DNA of 64,000 nucleotides from Oenanthe sinensis (lineage: Eukaryota; Streptophyta; Magnoliopsida; Apiales; Apiaceae). Below the pieces are notes generated by a model. That model had not been told where the DNA came from and ran no database searches. It saw only the letters and a list, made by a program, of their open reading frames with translations. Made by a program: the position numbers and the translations under genes. This document shows positions 10,496 to 22,500 of this stretch, piece by piece. Location of the stretch: assembly GCA_028671895.1 (NCBI GenBank), contig CM053809.1, positions 32,215,501-32,279,500 of the forward strand. Reading direction: 5' to 3'. Numbering within the stretch: position 1 is the first letter of the stretch; each line of letters starts with the position of its first letter.

Positions 10496-11298
10496 TACTC
10501 CGTATAAAATATACACACATGCAGCTGCAGTACTAGGGAGTAGATATATATGTATGTATAAATTGATTGACTGAGCAAAGTGGTGAGATCGAGTGGTCAC
10601 AAGACAAAAAAAAAATTTGAAGACCCGATCCGACCCACTACACTGAACCCCTCCTCATACGTCCTAATGTCCTATCAATCAAACGCCGGTTTCATACACA
10701 GATACTGTAGGAGTATGCAATACACCATGTATAATAGTGCGAACTGCCTCCTCTCGTTATCCTAGTTGAATTTGAGGAGTGTTTTTGGTGAAAGAGCATC
10801 TTCGGTGTCCATTCATTAATTAATTTAATTGAGTTTATTATTGTGTAAACAAATTTAATTATTTTGATTTTGATATTCTTTTATACAACGCTTATAATTT
10901 AAATAATTGACCATTAGATGAATTTTATCTCCGTTTATTAGGTTTTTCGGAAGTGCAGTTTTAAATTGTTGCGTTGTTAAAAAAATATCGTTAAAGAATG
11001 TGATGTTAGAAAAATTGTATGTGTGTTTGATAATATTTTTTATTTATATACTTTTTGAAATATAATATAAAATAATAATATTTGTAGAAATGTTTTATAT
11101 TAAAACTTATAATTATTTATTAAAAGAATTGAGAAGTAAAAGTACAAGAGACGTGTTTTTTTTAACGAAAGTTTTTAGCCAAAAGCACTATTTTAGATAT
11201 CAACTTTTAAATTTTATCAAATATTTTTTTAACTAATTTTCAGCAAAAAAAACTGTTATTGTTATCTGCAAAAGCGACTCTCTAACTCTTAACTCTTA
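10496..11298. other. Intergenic, nothing recognised
   Basis: No conserved exon was identified. A 61-residue frame near 10,580-10,765 has no recognisable motif. The remainder is AT-rich, with phrases such as aaaagcactattttaga that look like old MITE debris. Confidence 0.35.
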
Positions 11299-11630
11299 GG
11301 TTGTGTTCACTTGGATGAAATAGAATGAGTGAATAATGAAATGAAATATATACTCTTATTTGGGTGAAATTAGGGAAAATGTTTATAATTTTCATACATT
11401 CTTTCGTTACATTCCAAACAATTTGAACTAGAATTATAACCACCATGTTTTGAAATAAATGCTCAATTCCATTTATTCATCATTTTTCATTCAATCCTCA
11501 TCATAACAAATTTAAACTCCCCCGTGTTTATTCACAATTTCATACATACATTCTTCTTTTTTTATAAAATTTATTTATAATTTTTCATTACATTTATTTC
11601 TCATTTCATTCTCTTCAAGTGAACACAACT
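11299..11630. mobile_element. MITE with 15-bp inverted ends
   Basis: The left end GGTTGTGTTCACTTGGATG is matched by the inverse of the right end, AGTTGTGTTCACTTGAAGAG. The inside is about 300 bp, AT-rich and itself partly inverted (gaatgagtgaataatgaaatg against catttatttctcatttcattctc). A clean target duplication is not visible, so the superfamily (hAT or PIF/Harbinger) is open. Confidence 0.65.
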
Positions 11631-12417
11631 TTAGTTTGTTAATTGAATCAATGACCATTAATATATCATCAATTCTATTAATTTATAACATAATAACTAA
11701 TAAATGATATATTTTAGTTTTTATTTCATTGATCGATTAATAAATAATAGATCGAAATGCAAAAATAAATAATGAATATTTATTATAATAATAAATTTAT
11801 TTATTTCATGTAAAACTATATAATTGTACGAGTTATACCGATAATAAACTGCACCGTAAATCTATGTAAGTCCACGTTAAATAACAAATTCAATTTTTTT
11901 AGATATATATTCGGCTGAAATTGCAGTAACGAGGTTCTTATTTATTATTATATTTTTTAAGGAACGAAATACCCTGTATTTGTTTTTTTAAGTCAATATT
12001 AACATCTGTTTACACAATGACATACGTACTTGTTTACGATAATAGTAATATAGTAGTTAAAAAACCCGCCATTCGCGATGGTCTCGTAATAAATTTTAAA
12101 TTTATTAAAAAATTATCCACAAAATTACATTAATAATAACTGAACCGCATATGATAAAATTTGATATAACAAAATTATATTAAACCAAAATAGTAGTATT
12201 AAATTTATAAAATCAAATAATAATTTCAAAATATATGCGTGTATTATAATTCACAACTTACTAATTTGTTATGATTCTAAGATCTATTTTTTTCTCATCC
12301 CCACTAACAATATCAATGTAATCAATGTAGGTCAAGCAACACACGACGTCTAGATAAATATTAGTAACATTATGTAAATATTAAATAATATAATTTAAAA
12401 TTTTATATGTGTGTGGG
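11631..12417. other. Intergenic, nothing recognised
   Basis: AT-rich spacer. No conserved exon, RNA gene or element ends were identified. Confidence 0.4.
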
Positions 12418-12603
12418 GCTTATAATATCTTATTTTAGCAAAATACATGACAATATATTAGTGTCATTAATACGTGCTCCAATTATATCGGGACATATGA
12501 ATTTAAAATTATATATGTGTGTGTGTGTGACTTATTTTAACAAAATACCTGACAGTATATCGGTGTCATTAACACGTGCTTCAATTATACCGGAACATAT
12601 GAA
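12418..12603. repeat. Diverged tandem duplication, about 110-bp period
   Basis: The segment about 12,418-12,500 is repeated at 12,528-12,603: ttagcaaaatacatgacaat matches ttaacaaaatacctgacagt, and both copies end in gacatatgaa or aacatatgaa. A (gt)n run separates them. The right copy is the 3' end of the RPA1-like frame described next, so the duplication copied the end of a gene fragment. Confidence 0.6.
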
Positions 12604-12790
12604 CACAAATCCATGTAGTGGTATATTGATGATTATTTCTTCCAATTTTTTTTGGGTCGTTGTACGTAGAAATACTACTTTAAACTCATATGATAGTAGT
12701 CCATATTGGTCGGTACTTGCAATCACTTTTAAGTTTTTAATGCTATATAAAGACCATTCTTCCAAAATATGTTTGAATCGAAAAAGTGGA
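12532..12790 (-). pseudogene. Replication protein A1-like OB-fold fragment
   Basis: The minus strand reads FKHILEEWSLYSIKNLKVI, then STDQYGLLSYEFKVVFLRTT, and ends IPLHGFVFI with ARVNDTDILSGILL. This order (F..L.EG..Y.I.NFKV, then YRP-like and FK..FL..TT, then ARxNDxxxLSD) is that of plant RPA70-like single-stranded-DNA-binding proteins with a DUF223 OB fold. No methionine start, upstream exon or downstream OB fold was found, and the frame stops soon after. Such genes are amplified in plant genomes, partly by Helitrons. I read this as a decayed copy. Confidence 0.5.
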
Positions 12791-12805
12791 TATTTTTGAA
12801 TCGTT

Positions 12806-14698
12806 GCATGGATAAGATTTTACTATCATAATTTAAAGCATCAAAAAGTTAACACGATTGCAAAATTGTAATAAATTAATAAATAACAAAAATTTATTAA
12901 CCTTCTCATCAATTAAAATTATGTCAAGACTAAACTGATCTTCAGTTTGTGTATTGATTGCATCTCACATCTTGCATACTCTCACTCTTGTCACTCAATC
13001 GTCTCTATTTTTATTCAAAACATTCAAGAGAGAGTAATTCATGATATATTAGACGTTAAATGTAAATAGCTTTGTGATTAATTTGTTTGTGATTTATTTT
13101 TTAATACTTGATCTTTAATTTATATAAGTGATGAACTATTATTTTTTAGATGGAAACACATTTAATTTAGGTAAAAAATTAAATAATTTTTTTTATTTTA
13201 GATAGCGTCTTTTTGAAAAATCAAAATAATTTCGATTTTAATAATTTAATAATTTTTCTAAAATTTCTAATTATCTTACGTTAATTTCTCGGTTCGGCTT
13301 TTAAAGGTATTCCTATATTTTGTTGATTGTTTTGACACCTGGTCATGGTCTCTTGGAACATCCAGCTAAATTTAATAGGTTTAATTTACCCGTCAAGAGA
13401 TACTCTTTTGCTGTGGGGGTTTGTGTTGCCAATGAAGCTCTGTGGTCGACACTAGATTAGCTTTTATAATAAAAAGTCTGGTTGACTAATGTTAAACTTT
13501 TTGGAGGGGGCAGGATACAAGACATACTTGAAAGAATTTGGTTGGTGGGAGTTGCTAATGATGGCAGTGATTGTCTTAATAAAAGTTGATGATTTTTGCT
13601 AAACTTGAAGAAAAGGTTCCGATGCAACTAATCTAATGTAGGCAAAGTGGCAAACTCATGATATAATAATGTATGCAAACAGACCTTAATCAGACCCTTA
13701 TGATTTGAAGTCCGATTTGTTTCCAGAACAAAAAGCTAAACCAACTCAATTGGCTGATCAATCTCAAAAGTATTCAAGATAGCCGTGGGGACTCGTGGCG
13801 GGGTAGCATGTCCAATGTAATACTTTACTTCGTTTTATTGTTATATATGGAGTATATTGCATTAAATATAAAAAATTCAATTCTAAAACGGTTTCATATT
13901 TTGTTCGTTTTTAATAAAATGACTAAAAAATTACATAACAAGAAATTTAAAATTAAAATTAACACATAAATCATAATTTATTATTAAAATACCTTACATA
14001 ATAGAAAAAAATTACAAGAACGAGATCATCAAATAATTAACATTACATTTCTGCATTTACAACGTTCACTTGCTTTTGTGGTAAAATTAAAGTTATCTTT
14101 TCAGTTGAGATATCACATTCTTTACGTATAATACCTTTAACAATAAGTTACTTAGATTAATTAGAAATTAACTAATTAAAATGTACTGTCATATTATATT
14201 GACAGTATGTTTAGTTGTCACTTGTAACATTATGTTTAAGAGCCAAGTAGGTGACAGTAAGTCTCAATAGTTATTGTCTTATACAAATACAATAACATGA
14301 TTCATGAAATAGAAGTTCACAAAGTGTTCGGGCACAGCATGGGTCAAGACTTTGACAGTAACATTCTACAACTGAAGCCTACGACAACATATTCAAGTGA
14401 CAGCACAATTGGAACAGACAACAGCAATTACTCCATTGATAGTAAACTTGGCGGAGAATGAAGATTTGAAGACAACAAGTATTATTGACAGCAACTATTC
14501 CATTGACAGCAATTACTGTCTTGTTTGTTGTTAGCAATAAAATTAATACTTTGTAAGTTGCATTCAACCCCCCTTCTGCAACACTCATACTGTTTAACAG
14601 TATTTAAAATTGTGAAAATTCAAAAAAATTAAAAAAATAGAACGGAACAATATTAGGAGCGCCACCTAACCGCCCCCGTCTCCTCTTTTATATACATA
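12806..14698. other. Long gene-free spacer
   Basis: No conserved exon was recognised. The part at 13,320-13,800 is less AT-rich and may be an old coding or LINE-derived remnant, but stops in all frames prevent assignment. The part at 14,200-14,590 shows repeated tgacagtaa/ttgacagcaa words, about ten copies in both orientations, probably a degraded repeat. Confidence 0.35.
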
Positions 14699-14735
14699 CT
14701 AGTCGACAAAGCCGCGCTTCGCCGCGGCTTTATAA
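14699..14735 (-). mobile_element. Helitron 3' terminus
   Basis: On the minus strand the sequence is a hairpin AAGCCGCG-GCGAAG-CGCGGCTT, followed by tgtcga and then CTAG with T next to it. An 8-bp GC-rich stem about ten bases before a terminal CTAG is the defining 3' end of Helitrons, with insertion beside T. The element would extend to higher coordinates. Its 5' TC end could not be located between 14,740 and 15,470. Confidence 0.65.
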
Positions 14736-15474
14736 TGTTTTTATAAACTCATTAAAAATTATATGAAATTAATTTTATAATTTAGGAAAACAATTTATCA
14801 AACAAACAATTATAAAGTGATTTTATCTAAATGACTTTAGGAACATACATTTTACTCTTATAATAATATATAAATTAGTTGAAAGAATATTTTGTGAATT
14901 CATTGTTAAATAAATAATTGATCACTTTTTTATATATAAAAATGTGAAATATTATATAGATTATATATGTAATAATTGTTGGGTTTTTTCAAAATTCAAG
15001 TGAACTTAATTTTAAAAAATAATAATATAAATTATAAAATTTTCATATTTAACACACTTTTTATAATTGAGTCGCTCTCTTTTTAAACATTTTTGTAGAG
15101 AATGAACCGTTTTATAATTGTTTATTTACATCTCACGTACTAATCAACATACTATTAAGTTTTATCATTTATAAATAAAACGATAATAAGAATATTAAAT
15201 TATAACAATTATCACGTTATTCCTTGCATAGCTGCTTTCTTATCAAACACATTTCTCGTCAATGAATTGCTTGTTCTTCTTTGATTCTCATAAAATAATT
15301 TTTATTAGAGAATAAATACACTTATATTTAGTAAATTTTACTTTTAGAAAACTTACAATTAAAATATGTCAATATTTAATAATTAGACTTCTAATTATAA
15401 GACAAATAGTGATATTTTGGTTAATTTCATCCGATTGTGCCATTTTGGGCATTTAGTGTTGTAATAATGATACA
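14736..15474. other. Probable Helitron body, non-coding
   Basis: AT-rich sequence following the Helitron terminus, with no Rep/helicase motif or other coding frame. It probably belongs at least in part to a short non-autonomous Helitron whose other end is undefined. Confidence 0.3.
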
Positions 15475-15974
15475 TAGGGCTAGAGCTGTAAACGAACCGG
15501 ACATGTTCGGTAAGCTCGGCATGTTCGTCCGTGTTCGAGTTCGTTAAGCTCGTCCGATAAGGTTAACGAACTCGAGTTCGAACAATAAAATATGTTCGGT
15601 AAGGTTACCGAACATTGTTCGGTTCGTTAGGATTTTCTTCCGAGTTCGTTAAGAGTTCGTTCGAGTTCGTTCGAGTTCGGTAAGCTCGAGTTCGTTCGAT
15701 AAAAAATAATAATATTTACAAATTTTTTTTCTTCAAATTATTATATATATATATTTTTATAATATTATATATATAATTATCGAACTGTTCATTCATGTTC
15801 GGTTCAGTTCGGTATGTTCGCGAACTTTTCGTGTTCGTTCGGTTCGTTACCGAACTTGAGTTCGGATAAGAAAAATTGTCCGATAAACTTATCGATCATT
15901 GTTCGATTTTTTAAGAATTTATTCGTGTTCGTTAAAAATTCGTCTGAGTTCGGTTCGTTTACGATGGGCCATTA
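15475..15974. repeat. TTCG-rich inverted repeat element (hAT-like MITE candidate)
   Basis: The left end reads TAGGGCTAGAGCTGTAAACG and the right end CGGTTCGTTTACGATGGGCC, so gtaaacgaaccg is inverted at the two ends. The interior consists of many gttcgagttcg, gttcggt and ttcgttcg words around a short AT-rich centre with ttatatatat. The TAGGG(C/G)TG-like start resembles hAT-type MITEs such as that at 38,128. Its right edge lies about 130 bp upstream of the ERF gene start, so it sits in that promoter. A clean target duplication is not seen. Confidence 0.55.
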
Positions 15975-16102
15975 CCCGTTCTCGAAGCCCACGATTTAAG
16001 TGGGCCCCAAACTTTTACTTCATCCTTTTCATACCTGCAAAACAAACACTTCTCTTCTCGCATCCTAACTTTCCCTCTCTAATCTCTCTCTAAAACTTTG
16101 TA

Positions 16103-16540
16103 ATGGCGTCAACGAGAGAGGGACACTACAGAGGAGTTCGAAAGCGGCCGTGGGGCCGTTACGCAGCCGAGATACGCGACCCGTGGAAGAAAACTAGGGT
16201 TTGGCTGGGCACATATGACACGCCAGAGGAGGCTGCGTTAGCCTACGATAATGCCGCTTGGTCACTCCGTGGCTCCAAAGCCAAGACTAACTTTCCGTCC
16301 CCGTCTACAACATTGTCTCTGGATCTTGACTTAGGTTCCCAAGGGCATTGTTCGTACCCAAATGGCCGGCGTTTGATCGGAGAGCTTTTACAGACGAATG
16401 TGATAATAGATGGTAGTAATGGTGGTGGTGGTGTTGTTGCTGAGGAGAGGGTGGCGGAGAGTGGTGGGGTGGTTTATTATGGGAATGTGACACGTGGGTT
16501 GGCTATAGATTTGAATCAGCCTCCTCCATATTGGATGTGA
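16103..16540 (+). CDS. AP2/ERF transcription factor with C-terminal EAR motif
   Basis: An intronless gene of 145 residues. The single AP2/ERF domain fills residues 8-65, with YRGVRKRPWGRYAAEIRDP, VWLGTYDTPEEAALAYD and RGSKAKTNFP; the Ala and Asp of the ERF (not DREB) type are present in AAEIRDP and the third strand. The C-terminus carries DLNQPP at 136-141, an EAR (DLNxxP) repression motif, so it is likely a nuclear repressor that binds GCC-box DNA. The architecture resembles ERF subfamily VIII (ERF3/ERF4/ERF12 type), but the protein is short and its C-terminus is at residue 145. Residues WSLRG in helix 1 replace the common AREFRG. The start ATG at 16,103 lies just before MASTREGHYRGV, which fits homologues. 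Exact orthology is open. Confidence 0.9.
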   Translation: MASTREGHYRGVRKRPWGRYAAEIRDPWKKTRVWLGTYDTPEEAALAYDNAAWSLRGSKAKTNFPSPSTTLSLDLDLGSQGHCSYPNGRRLIGELLQTNVIIDGSNGGGGVVAEERVAESGGVVYYGNVTRGLAIDLNQPPPYWM

Positions 16541-17003
16541 GTTGGGTTAATTTGTTGAGAGATTAACATTTGTTTGTTTGTTGTTAATGACTAAGTATGC
16601 GAGTTTAGTGAGATATCTATTGTATGTGTATATGCGTTTTAACTATTATGACATTGTTAGTTTTGTTACAAATTACAATGCAGGAAAAAAACTTTTGTGT
16701 GATAAGGTTAATCTCTTAATTTGACGGGCTTGATTCTTATTTGTGCTCTGTAGTTGTAGAATGTGTGTGTGTGTGTGTCACATTGACACATGACTTAATT
16801 TTTCTGTGAATCTTGGTTGATTGTGTTCATCGCAACTTTTGAAAATTAAAGATCGAAGAAGCCAGTAGCAAAAGATGAAATTACTGTTTTGACCATTACT
16901 CATATTGGTGAAACAAATATTACTCGATGCTTTTATTGGTTTGATGTTAAGAATAAAGTTGATGAGTACATAGTTCAACACTTGCTTTGCCGTAATCCTT
17001 CCG
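16541..17003. other. 3' flank of the ERF gene
   Basis: Probable 3' untranslated region and spacer. It includes a (gt)n run at about 16,761-16,778. No further gene was seen. Confidence 0.4.
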
Positions 17004-17186
17004 TCTCAAATTAGTTGTCTACTTTGACTTTTACACGTAGTTTAAGGTGCATTGACCGTATAATTATATATATTTTTTATTTTTGTGAATAAAAATTCAA
17101 ATATTAAAATTTTATTTATAAAAAGAATTTTTTAAAAATAATTTATATAAATATACGGTCAATGCACCTTAAACTACGTGTAAAAA
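17004..17186. mobile_element. MITE with 33-bp perfect inverted arms (one end lost)
   Basis: TTTTACACGTAGTTTAAGG at 17,030 continues to 17,062 and is exactly inverted at 17,154-17,186, enclosing about 90 bp of AT-rich sequence. Upstream, ccgtctcaaattagttgtc looks like the left end of a Stowaway element (CCGTCTC...). The matching outer right end is missing, so the copy is truncated there. Confidence 0.6.
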
Positions 17187-18461
17187 TGGGATCTAGTATC
17201 CCTCGATGTCGCATTCCTTTGAGTTGTTACTCATGGAGTCAGGGTGAATCACACTCAACAATAGGAATATTACCAACACTAAATTAACAATCGAGGCCTG
17301 GATGCTGAACGTAGATACTGGTACCCACCAGCGTACAAGGCACATTCAGTCGTCCATTTTACCATAATGTATTAAACTGTTCGGAAATGAATCGATTCAA
17401 TAATAAAGGGTTCCCAATTCATTGGGCCTATTGGCCAATTTTTTTTCGATTATATATTTTATCAAACGGGTTTGCGTTTTTAAGGTTGGGCCGTTTGCAT
17501 TGGAAAATAATAGGTTGGGCCATTTAAATGAACATTCAAATATAATAAGTTTATGGGTCAATTTTTATTTTTTATATATTTTCTTTCGAACATACAGTAA
17601 TACTGTACATATTAACTAAGAGCGCGTTTGATATTGTGTAAGACGATAACAGGAGTTTTTTTTTCAGTTAACAGTAGATAAGAATAAGTATTTGGTAAAA
17701 TTTAAAAATAGTTTTTTGAAAAAGTATTTTTAGTTTAAAAATTACTTTTAGAGAAATTAGATCCTCTTGCAGGAAGTGTAATAACAAGTTTCACTATCAA
17801 ATCTTTCCAAAAATATTATTTTTTATATTATATTTCAAATTTTATTTAAATAAAAAAATATTATCAAATATTTATCTAATTTTCCTTAAAAAAAATTTTT
17901 TACCAATTTTTTTTTCACGATACAATAATTTTTAATAGTAATCCTAAATAAACCCTAACTTTTTAATCTCGAAGACCGCGGATTGAAGTTAGAGGGATAA
18001 TGGTTAAAAACAACCATTTCTTGAATCCCTATTATAAAAATATTTATTTTAAAAGTGATGAATGATTTATAATTAATACAATACATATTTGATAATTAGA
18101 TATTTTATTTTGTATATAAAAAATTTATAATCCGTACGACAGATCAAATAATATTTAAATAAATATATTTTTATGTTATATTTTTGGAGATATTTGATAT
18201 AAAATTTTTGTAAAGTTGAAAACTTATGTAATATATATATATATACACACACATAATATTTTCTTATTTTATATAAATTTATTAAACATGTGATTGATAA
18301 TAAATTTATTAAAAAAATAATTTAATAATAATTGAAAGTTATGTATAATGAGTACTTTTTTATTTAATATATATTTATATATAATTTGGGTCCGTATAAG
18401 TTAGCGGGAATAACTTTTATGTGTTTGTTCAGAGATATGTAAAGATTAGATCAAATTACTA
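17187..18461. other. Intergenic, nothing recognised
   Basis: The piece at 17,196-17,360 has more balanced base composition but no open conserved frame. The part at 17,630-17,960 starts gagcgcgtttgatattg and ends near cctaaataaaccc, perhaps an old hAT-type MITE with decayed ends. An (at)n/(ac)n run lies at 18,233-18,252. Confidence 0.35.
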
Positions 18462-18712
18462 CTCCCTCCGTCCCGGCCAAATGTTTACATTTGGTCCGGG
18501 CACGGAGACCAAGGATAGTGGGTGTAATAGTGATTTTATTGTTAAAATAAATGAAGTAGTGGGTGTAATAGTGTAAAGTGTTGAAAAAGTGGAGTGAAGT
18601 AGTGGATGTAATAATATATTTATTGTTAAAAGTTACTATTTTTAGTAATGTAAAGAATTGGGTGGGACGTCCCAAAAAGGAAAGTGTAAAGAATTGGTTG
18701 GGACGGAGGGAG
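18462..18712. mobile_element. Stowaway MITE, 251 bp
   Basis: Perfect termini CTCCCTCCGTCCC and GGGACGGAGGGAG with TA on both sides. It is the best-preserved copy in the window. Its interior (aaatgtttacatttgg, gtaaagaattggg) matches the copies at 1606 and 6171. It lies about 520 bp upstream of the NSL1-like start codon. Confidence 0.9.
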
Positions 18713-18929
18713 TACTAATTAACCAATCCAAATACTGACGGTTAAACTTTTAATATATGAATTATAATAATATAACATAGATAAGTATTTGTGAGCAGTA
18801 TCTCAATTTTTTATTTTCTATTTTTTTGAGATACACATTTATTAATGGAGTATTATATATAAAATCAGATATCACACTCTCAAATGCATATCTCATCTAT
18901 TAAAAAACACCCTTACGTTGAACACGGGA

Positions 18930-19100
18930 AAGCAAGTCAAAGCCAACGTGGCAATAAGAGCCGTCAGCCGCCAACCCCATTCACATTAAACCAAACACGC
19001 GCACAGACAGTCAATCCTCAAAAACATACTTAGACTACCAACTCACTCGTTTTGTCTCTCACCACGAAATTACTGTGTCTTAATCTCTTGACTTATTCAT
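18930..19100 (+). promoter_or_regulatory. Possible W-box cluster upstream of the MACPF gene
   Basis: TTGACT (WRKY W-box core) occurs three times: inverted as agtcaa at 18,935-18,940 and 19,009-19,014, and direct at 19,089-19,094. An ACGTGGC word (ABRE/G-box-like) lies at 18,946-18,952. Six-base motifs occur by chance, so this is only suggestive. A defence-related gene such as NSL1 would be a plausible WRKY target. Confidence 0.25.
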
Positions 19101-19235
19101 TCATATCATCCTACTCTTGTTACAACAACTACTACAACCTACTTGCCTACAAATTTATTACTACTACAAACCAACTTGAAACAAAACCCGGAAACACACA
19201 CACACACACACAACTAGCTTGTGACAATTATCATC

Positions 19236-19545
19236 ATGGCAAAGTCAAATAGGCTGGATCCTCAAGGAGCAGCTGAGAAAGCAGTGTTAGCCATTGGATC
19301 AGGGTATGATCTCACGGATGATATTCGTTTATCAGCTTGTAAAGCAGGGCCTTCGGGGTCTGGTTTGATTGTGATGGATCAAAGTGTGAGCAAGGACATG
19401 CTCTTGCCTTGTGGCAGACTTGTTTCTAATGTTTCTCCTTCCATTAGTTGCGGTAGAGGTGACCGGACCAGGTTTAGTTCCGATGTTCTCTCCTTTGTTC
19501 AGGTCAATCATTTTTTTTAATTCTTCGATCTAGTTGATGTATTTG

Positions 19546-19576
<31 letters not shown>

Positions 19577-22500
19577 GGGGTTGTTGTGTTGTGTTTTCAA
19601 GTTTTGTTAATTATTGTGTCTGAAAATGATTGACTTGTGACATTTTGTGTTGGTGCATTATTCATGATTTTTTCGTTAATGAATAATTATTATGTTTGTT
19701 TTGTGCGGGTGATAATTAACGCAAGACCTTTTTGAATTGCAATCATTGCTATAACTGTTCATGGCCTCGTGTACTCGTGTTCAAATATGTTAATTTTATG
19801 AAAATTTTATTTTGCCTAAATGAATTTATGAATTGTTTACTGTTAGTGACAATGAAATTAACGATTGTATTGTTCAGCCGGTCTGGTGATTTAATCTGTG
19901 GTGTATTTAATGTATTTTTCATCTTTTTGATGAAAACTTTCTAGTGAAAGGTATGTTTTGGAGCTGTGAAACAGTTGCAAAAACATTTCTAGGCTTAAGT
20001 ATTTGTGTAAGTAGCTAGTGTTGTGTGTTTTATGACTTTATCACAATAATTTTCTACCATTTCAAAAGTTTGGACTGCAGAGGTGTCTCGAGACACTGTT
20101 ACACACGTTACTTTTTTCTGGGCTGCAGTTCGGATTTGAAAATTTTAGTTTTCAATAATGTTAAATGCTCATGCACATAATTGTTGAAAATAAATAATGG
20201 TTCACTTTGAATGATCAAATTACACATTATTACCTGTAGTTGCAGATTCCTTTTTACTGTATGATTATGAAATACATAGTTTCTTTTCTCTCAACCCATC
20301 TACGTCAGCTTCTAGTATAATTTTTAATGTTTCAAGTTTCTACGGTGTAAAGTTCAGCGTTGAGTTTCATTGTTCTCTATTTCATTGTGGCCTTTTCTCA
20401 TTAGATAGTCTAGGTTCTCGAATAATCTAGAATTGCGGGTTCAAAAGAGCTTAATGGTGCTGCTGTCTATGTGAAGCTAGCGGCTTCTGTATATTGTAAA
20501 CCATCTACAGAAAATGCTTAGAATCTCAATCCTCTATTCCAAGTGACTTTTACCATGCAAGCTGTTGCTTTGGCTAACAAATTGTTAAATTGTATAGATG
20601 GCGGAGCAATTTAATCAGGATATATCCCTATCTGGCAAAATACCTTCTGGTCTGTTCAACGCGATGTTTGATTTTAAGGGTTGCTGGCAGAAGGATGCTG
20701 CTACCACAAAAACTCTAGCTTTTGATGGGTGGTTCATTACAATGTACAATATTGTGCTGTCAAAATCCCAGATAACACTATCAGAACATGTGAAGAGAGA
20801 AGTGCCTTCTTCGTGGGATCCAGCTGCACTTGCTGAGTAAGATCCTGCTCCTATTTATTTTTTAATATTTGTTATCTTATTTGCTAAATGCTTGGTTAGG
20901 TGCTCCTTCTACTAATTCTAATTTCAGTTGCACAATATCAAGAAATTGATTTTAGTATAATTAAAACCCAAACTTAAATGTTGTCATAAGAAACATAAGA
21001 CACAGTAATATATGTTTAATAAGTAACATGGTTCAATACAAAAGGACTTCAATTCGATGAAAGAAGTATTTATGAAATGTCCAACGAATCTTGCCAGATA
21101 ATATATATCTAGGATGCCAATCAAGACATTAGCTTCTTGAAGTAATGATCTGCTAGTACCGGATGTAACAAAAACTACGTGGTCTGTAATTCTTTCTTCT
21201 TTGTAACTACTGATTTGCAACTAACACACATAGAAGTACCTCTGTTACCATTTAAAAGTGTTGTCAAATATGTAGTTTCGCATCCAACAATTGTGCTCAA
21301 TGCCAGACATACATATTTATACATATAAAGAACTTATATTGAGATAAGAAAATAAGAACCGAGTTTTTATTAGCTCATGGAGGGCTTGAAGCTAATAATG
21401 TCTCTAAAAGTTATTTGCAGTTATACTGACTTTTACAAGCATCACAAATCTGTGTCAGCTATATCAAGAATAATGGAGTGGGAAAATGTATCACAAAAAT
21501 ACATTATGTAGCTCTTTCTTATGATTTAGTGTTTAGTCATAAATCTTAGTGGAATGCTGAATTAAAAGAATGACATCAAGATGCTAAGAGAAAGTGACAT
21601 TACTTGCTTATCTTGAAACTTGAAAGAGTAAGGAATAATAGTTTTGTTATATATAACTGGTGACTATTAATATATCAAATTATATCTATATCGACTCAAA
21701 ATATTTATAAATTGGTGAATAATTAAAACATTTAAATATTTTTAAATTGGTGAATAGTTAAAACATTTTGATTGAATGGACATTGGATGAGACAGAATAG
21801 CTTGCCTTGAAATGTCATCTAGACAAACAATTTAGATTTTAGGCGCAATATGTTGTTGTAGAGATTAATTACATTAATTTATTTGCAGGTTTATTGAAAA
21901 ATTTGGTACTCATATTGTTGTTGGGGTGACAATGGGAGGTAAAGATGTAATCCACCTTAAGCAGCTACAAAAATCAAATCTTCAGCCTACTGAGGTGCAG
22001 AAAATGTTAAAGCAAGTAGCTGACCGACGATTTTCTGAAGATTTAAATGAAAGCCTTGTACAAAACCCTGAGAAATCATCAGGAACACAAAAGGTACATG
22101 TGACCTTAAAATTACAAACATTAAAATGCTGTTCAAATAAGTCTGTCAGGACATGTGTAAGATATTAAAATAATGAAGCTATCTGAATATTTCTAGAATT
22201 TGCAGGGCTGCTGTGAGACCAACTCGAAATATTAGATTTTGCTTTGCATTGACTTTTATAAATATCCATCGGCCTCTTTTATAATTATAAATAGAGCGTG
22301 TAATTTAATCACCCATCAAAACCTTTAGTTCTTGACAGAAGTGTTATATTTAAATTTGCAGTACTATATATTTAATCCCTTTATATAAAAAAAAGTGGGA
22401 AAGTGTTTTTAAACGATATCCTGCATATATGTTGATGGATTTTGCGATCAAATGTCCAACTTCCTACAGTTTAGCCTGAACTTCATTGCTAAGTCAGTGT

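Noticed and set aside
13330..13800. A possible gene remnant with less AT-rich sequence
   Set aside because: Every frame has stops within about 40 codons and no family motif was found, so it is left as spacer.
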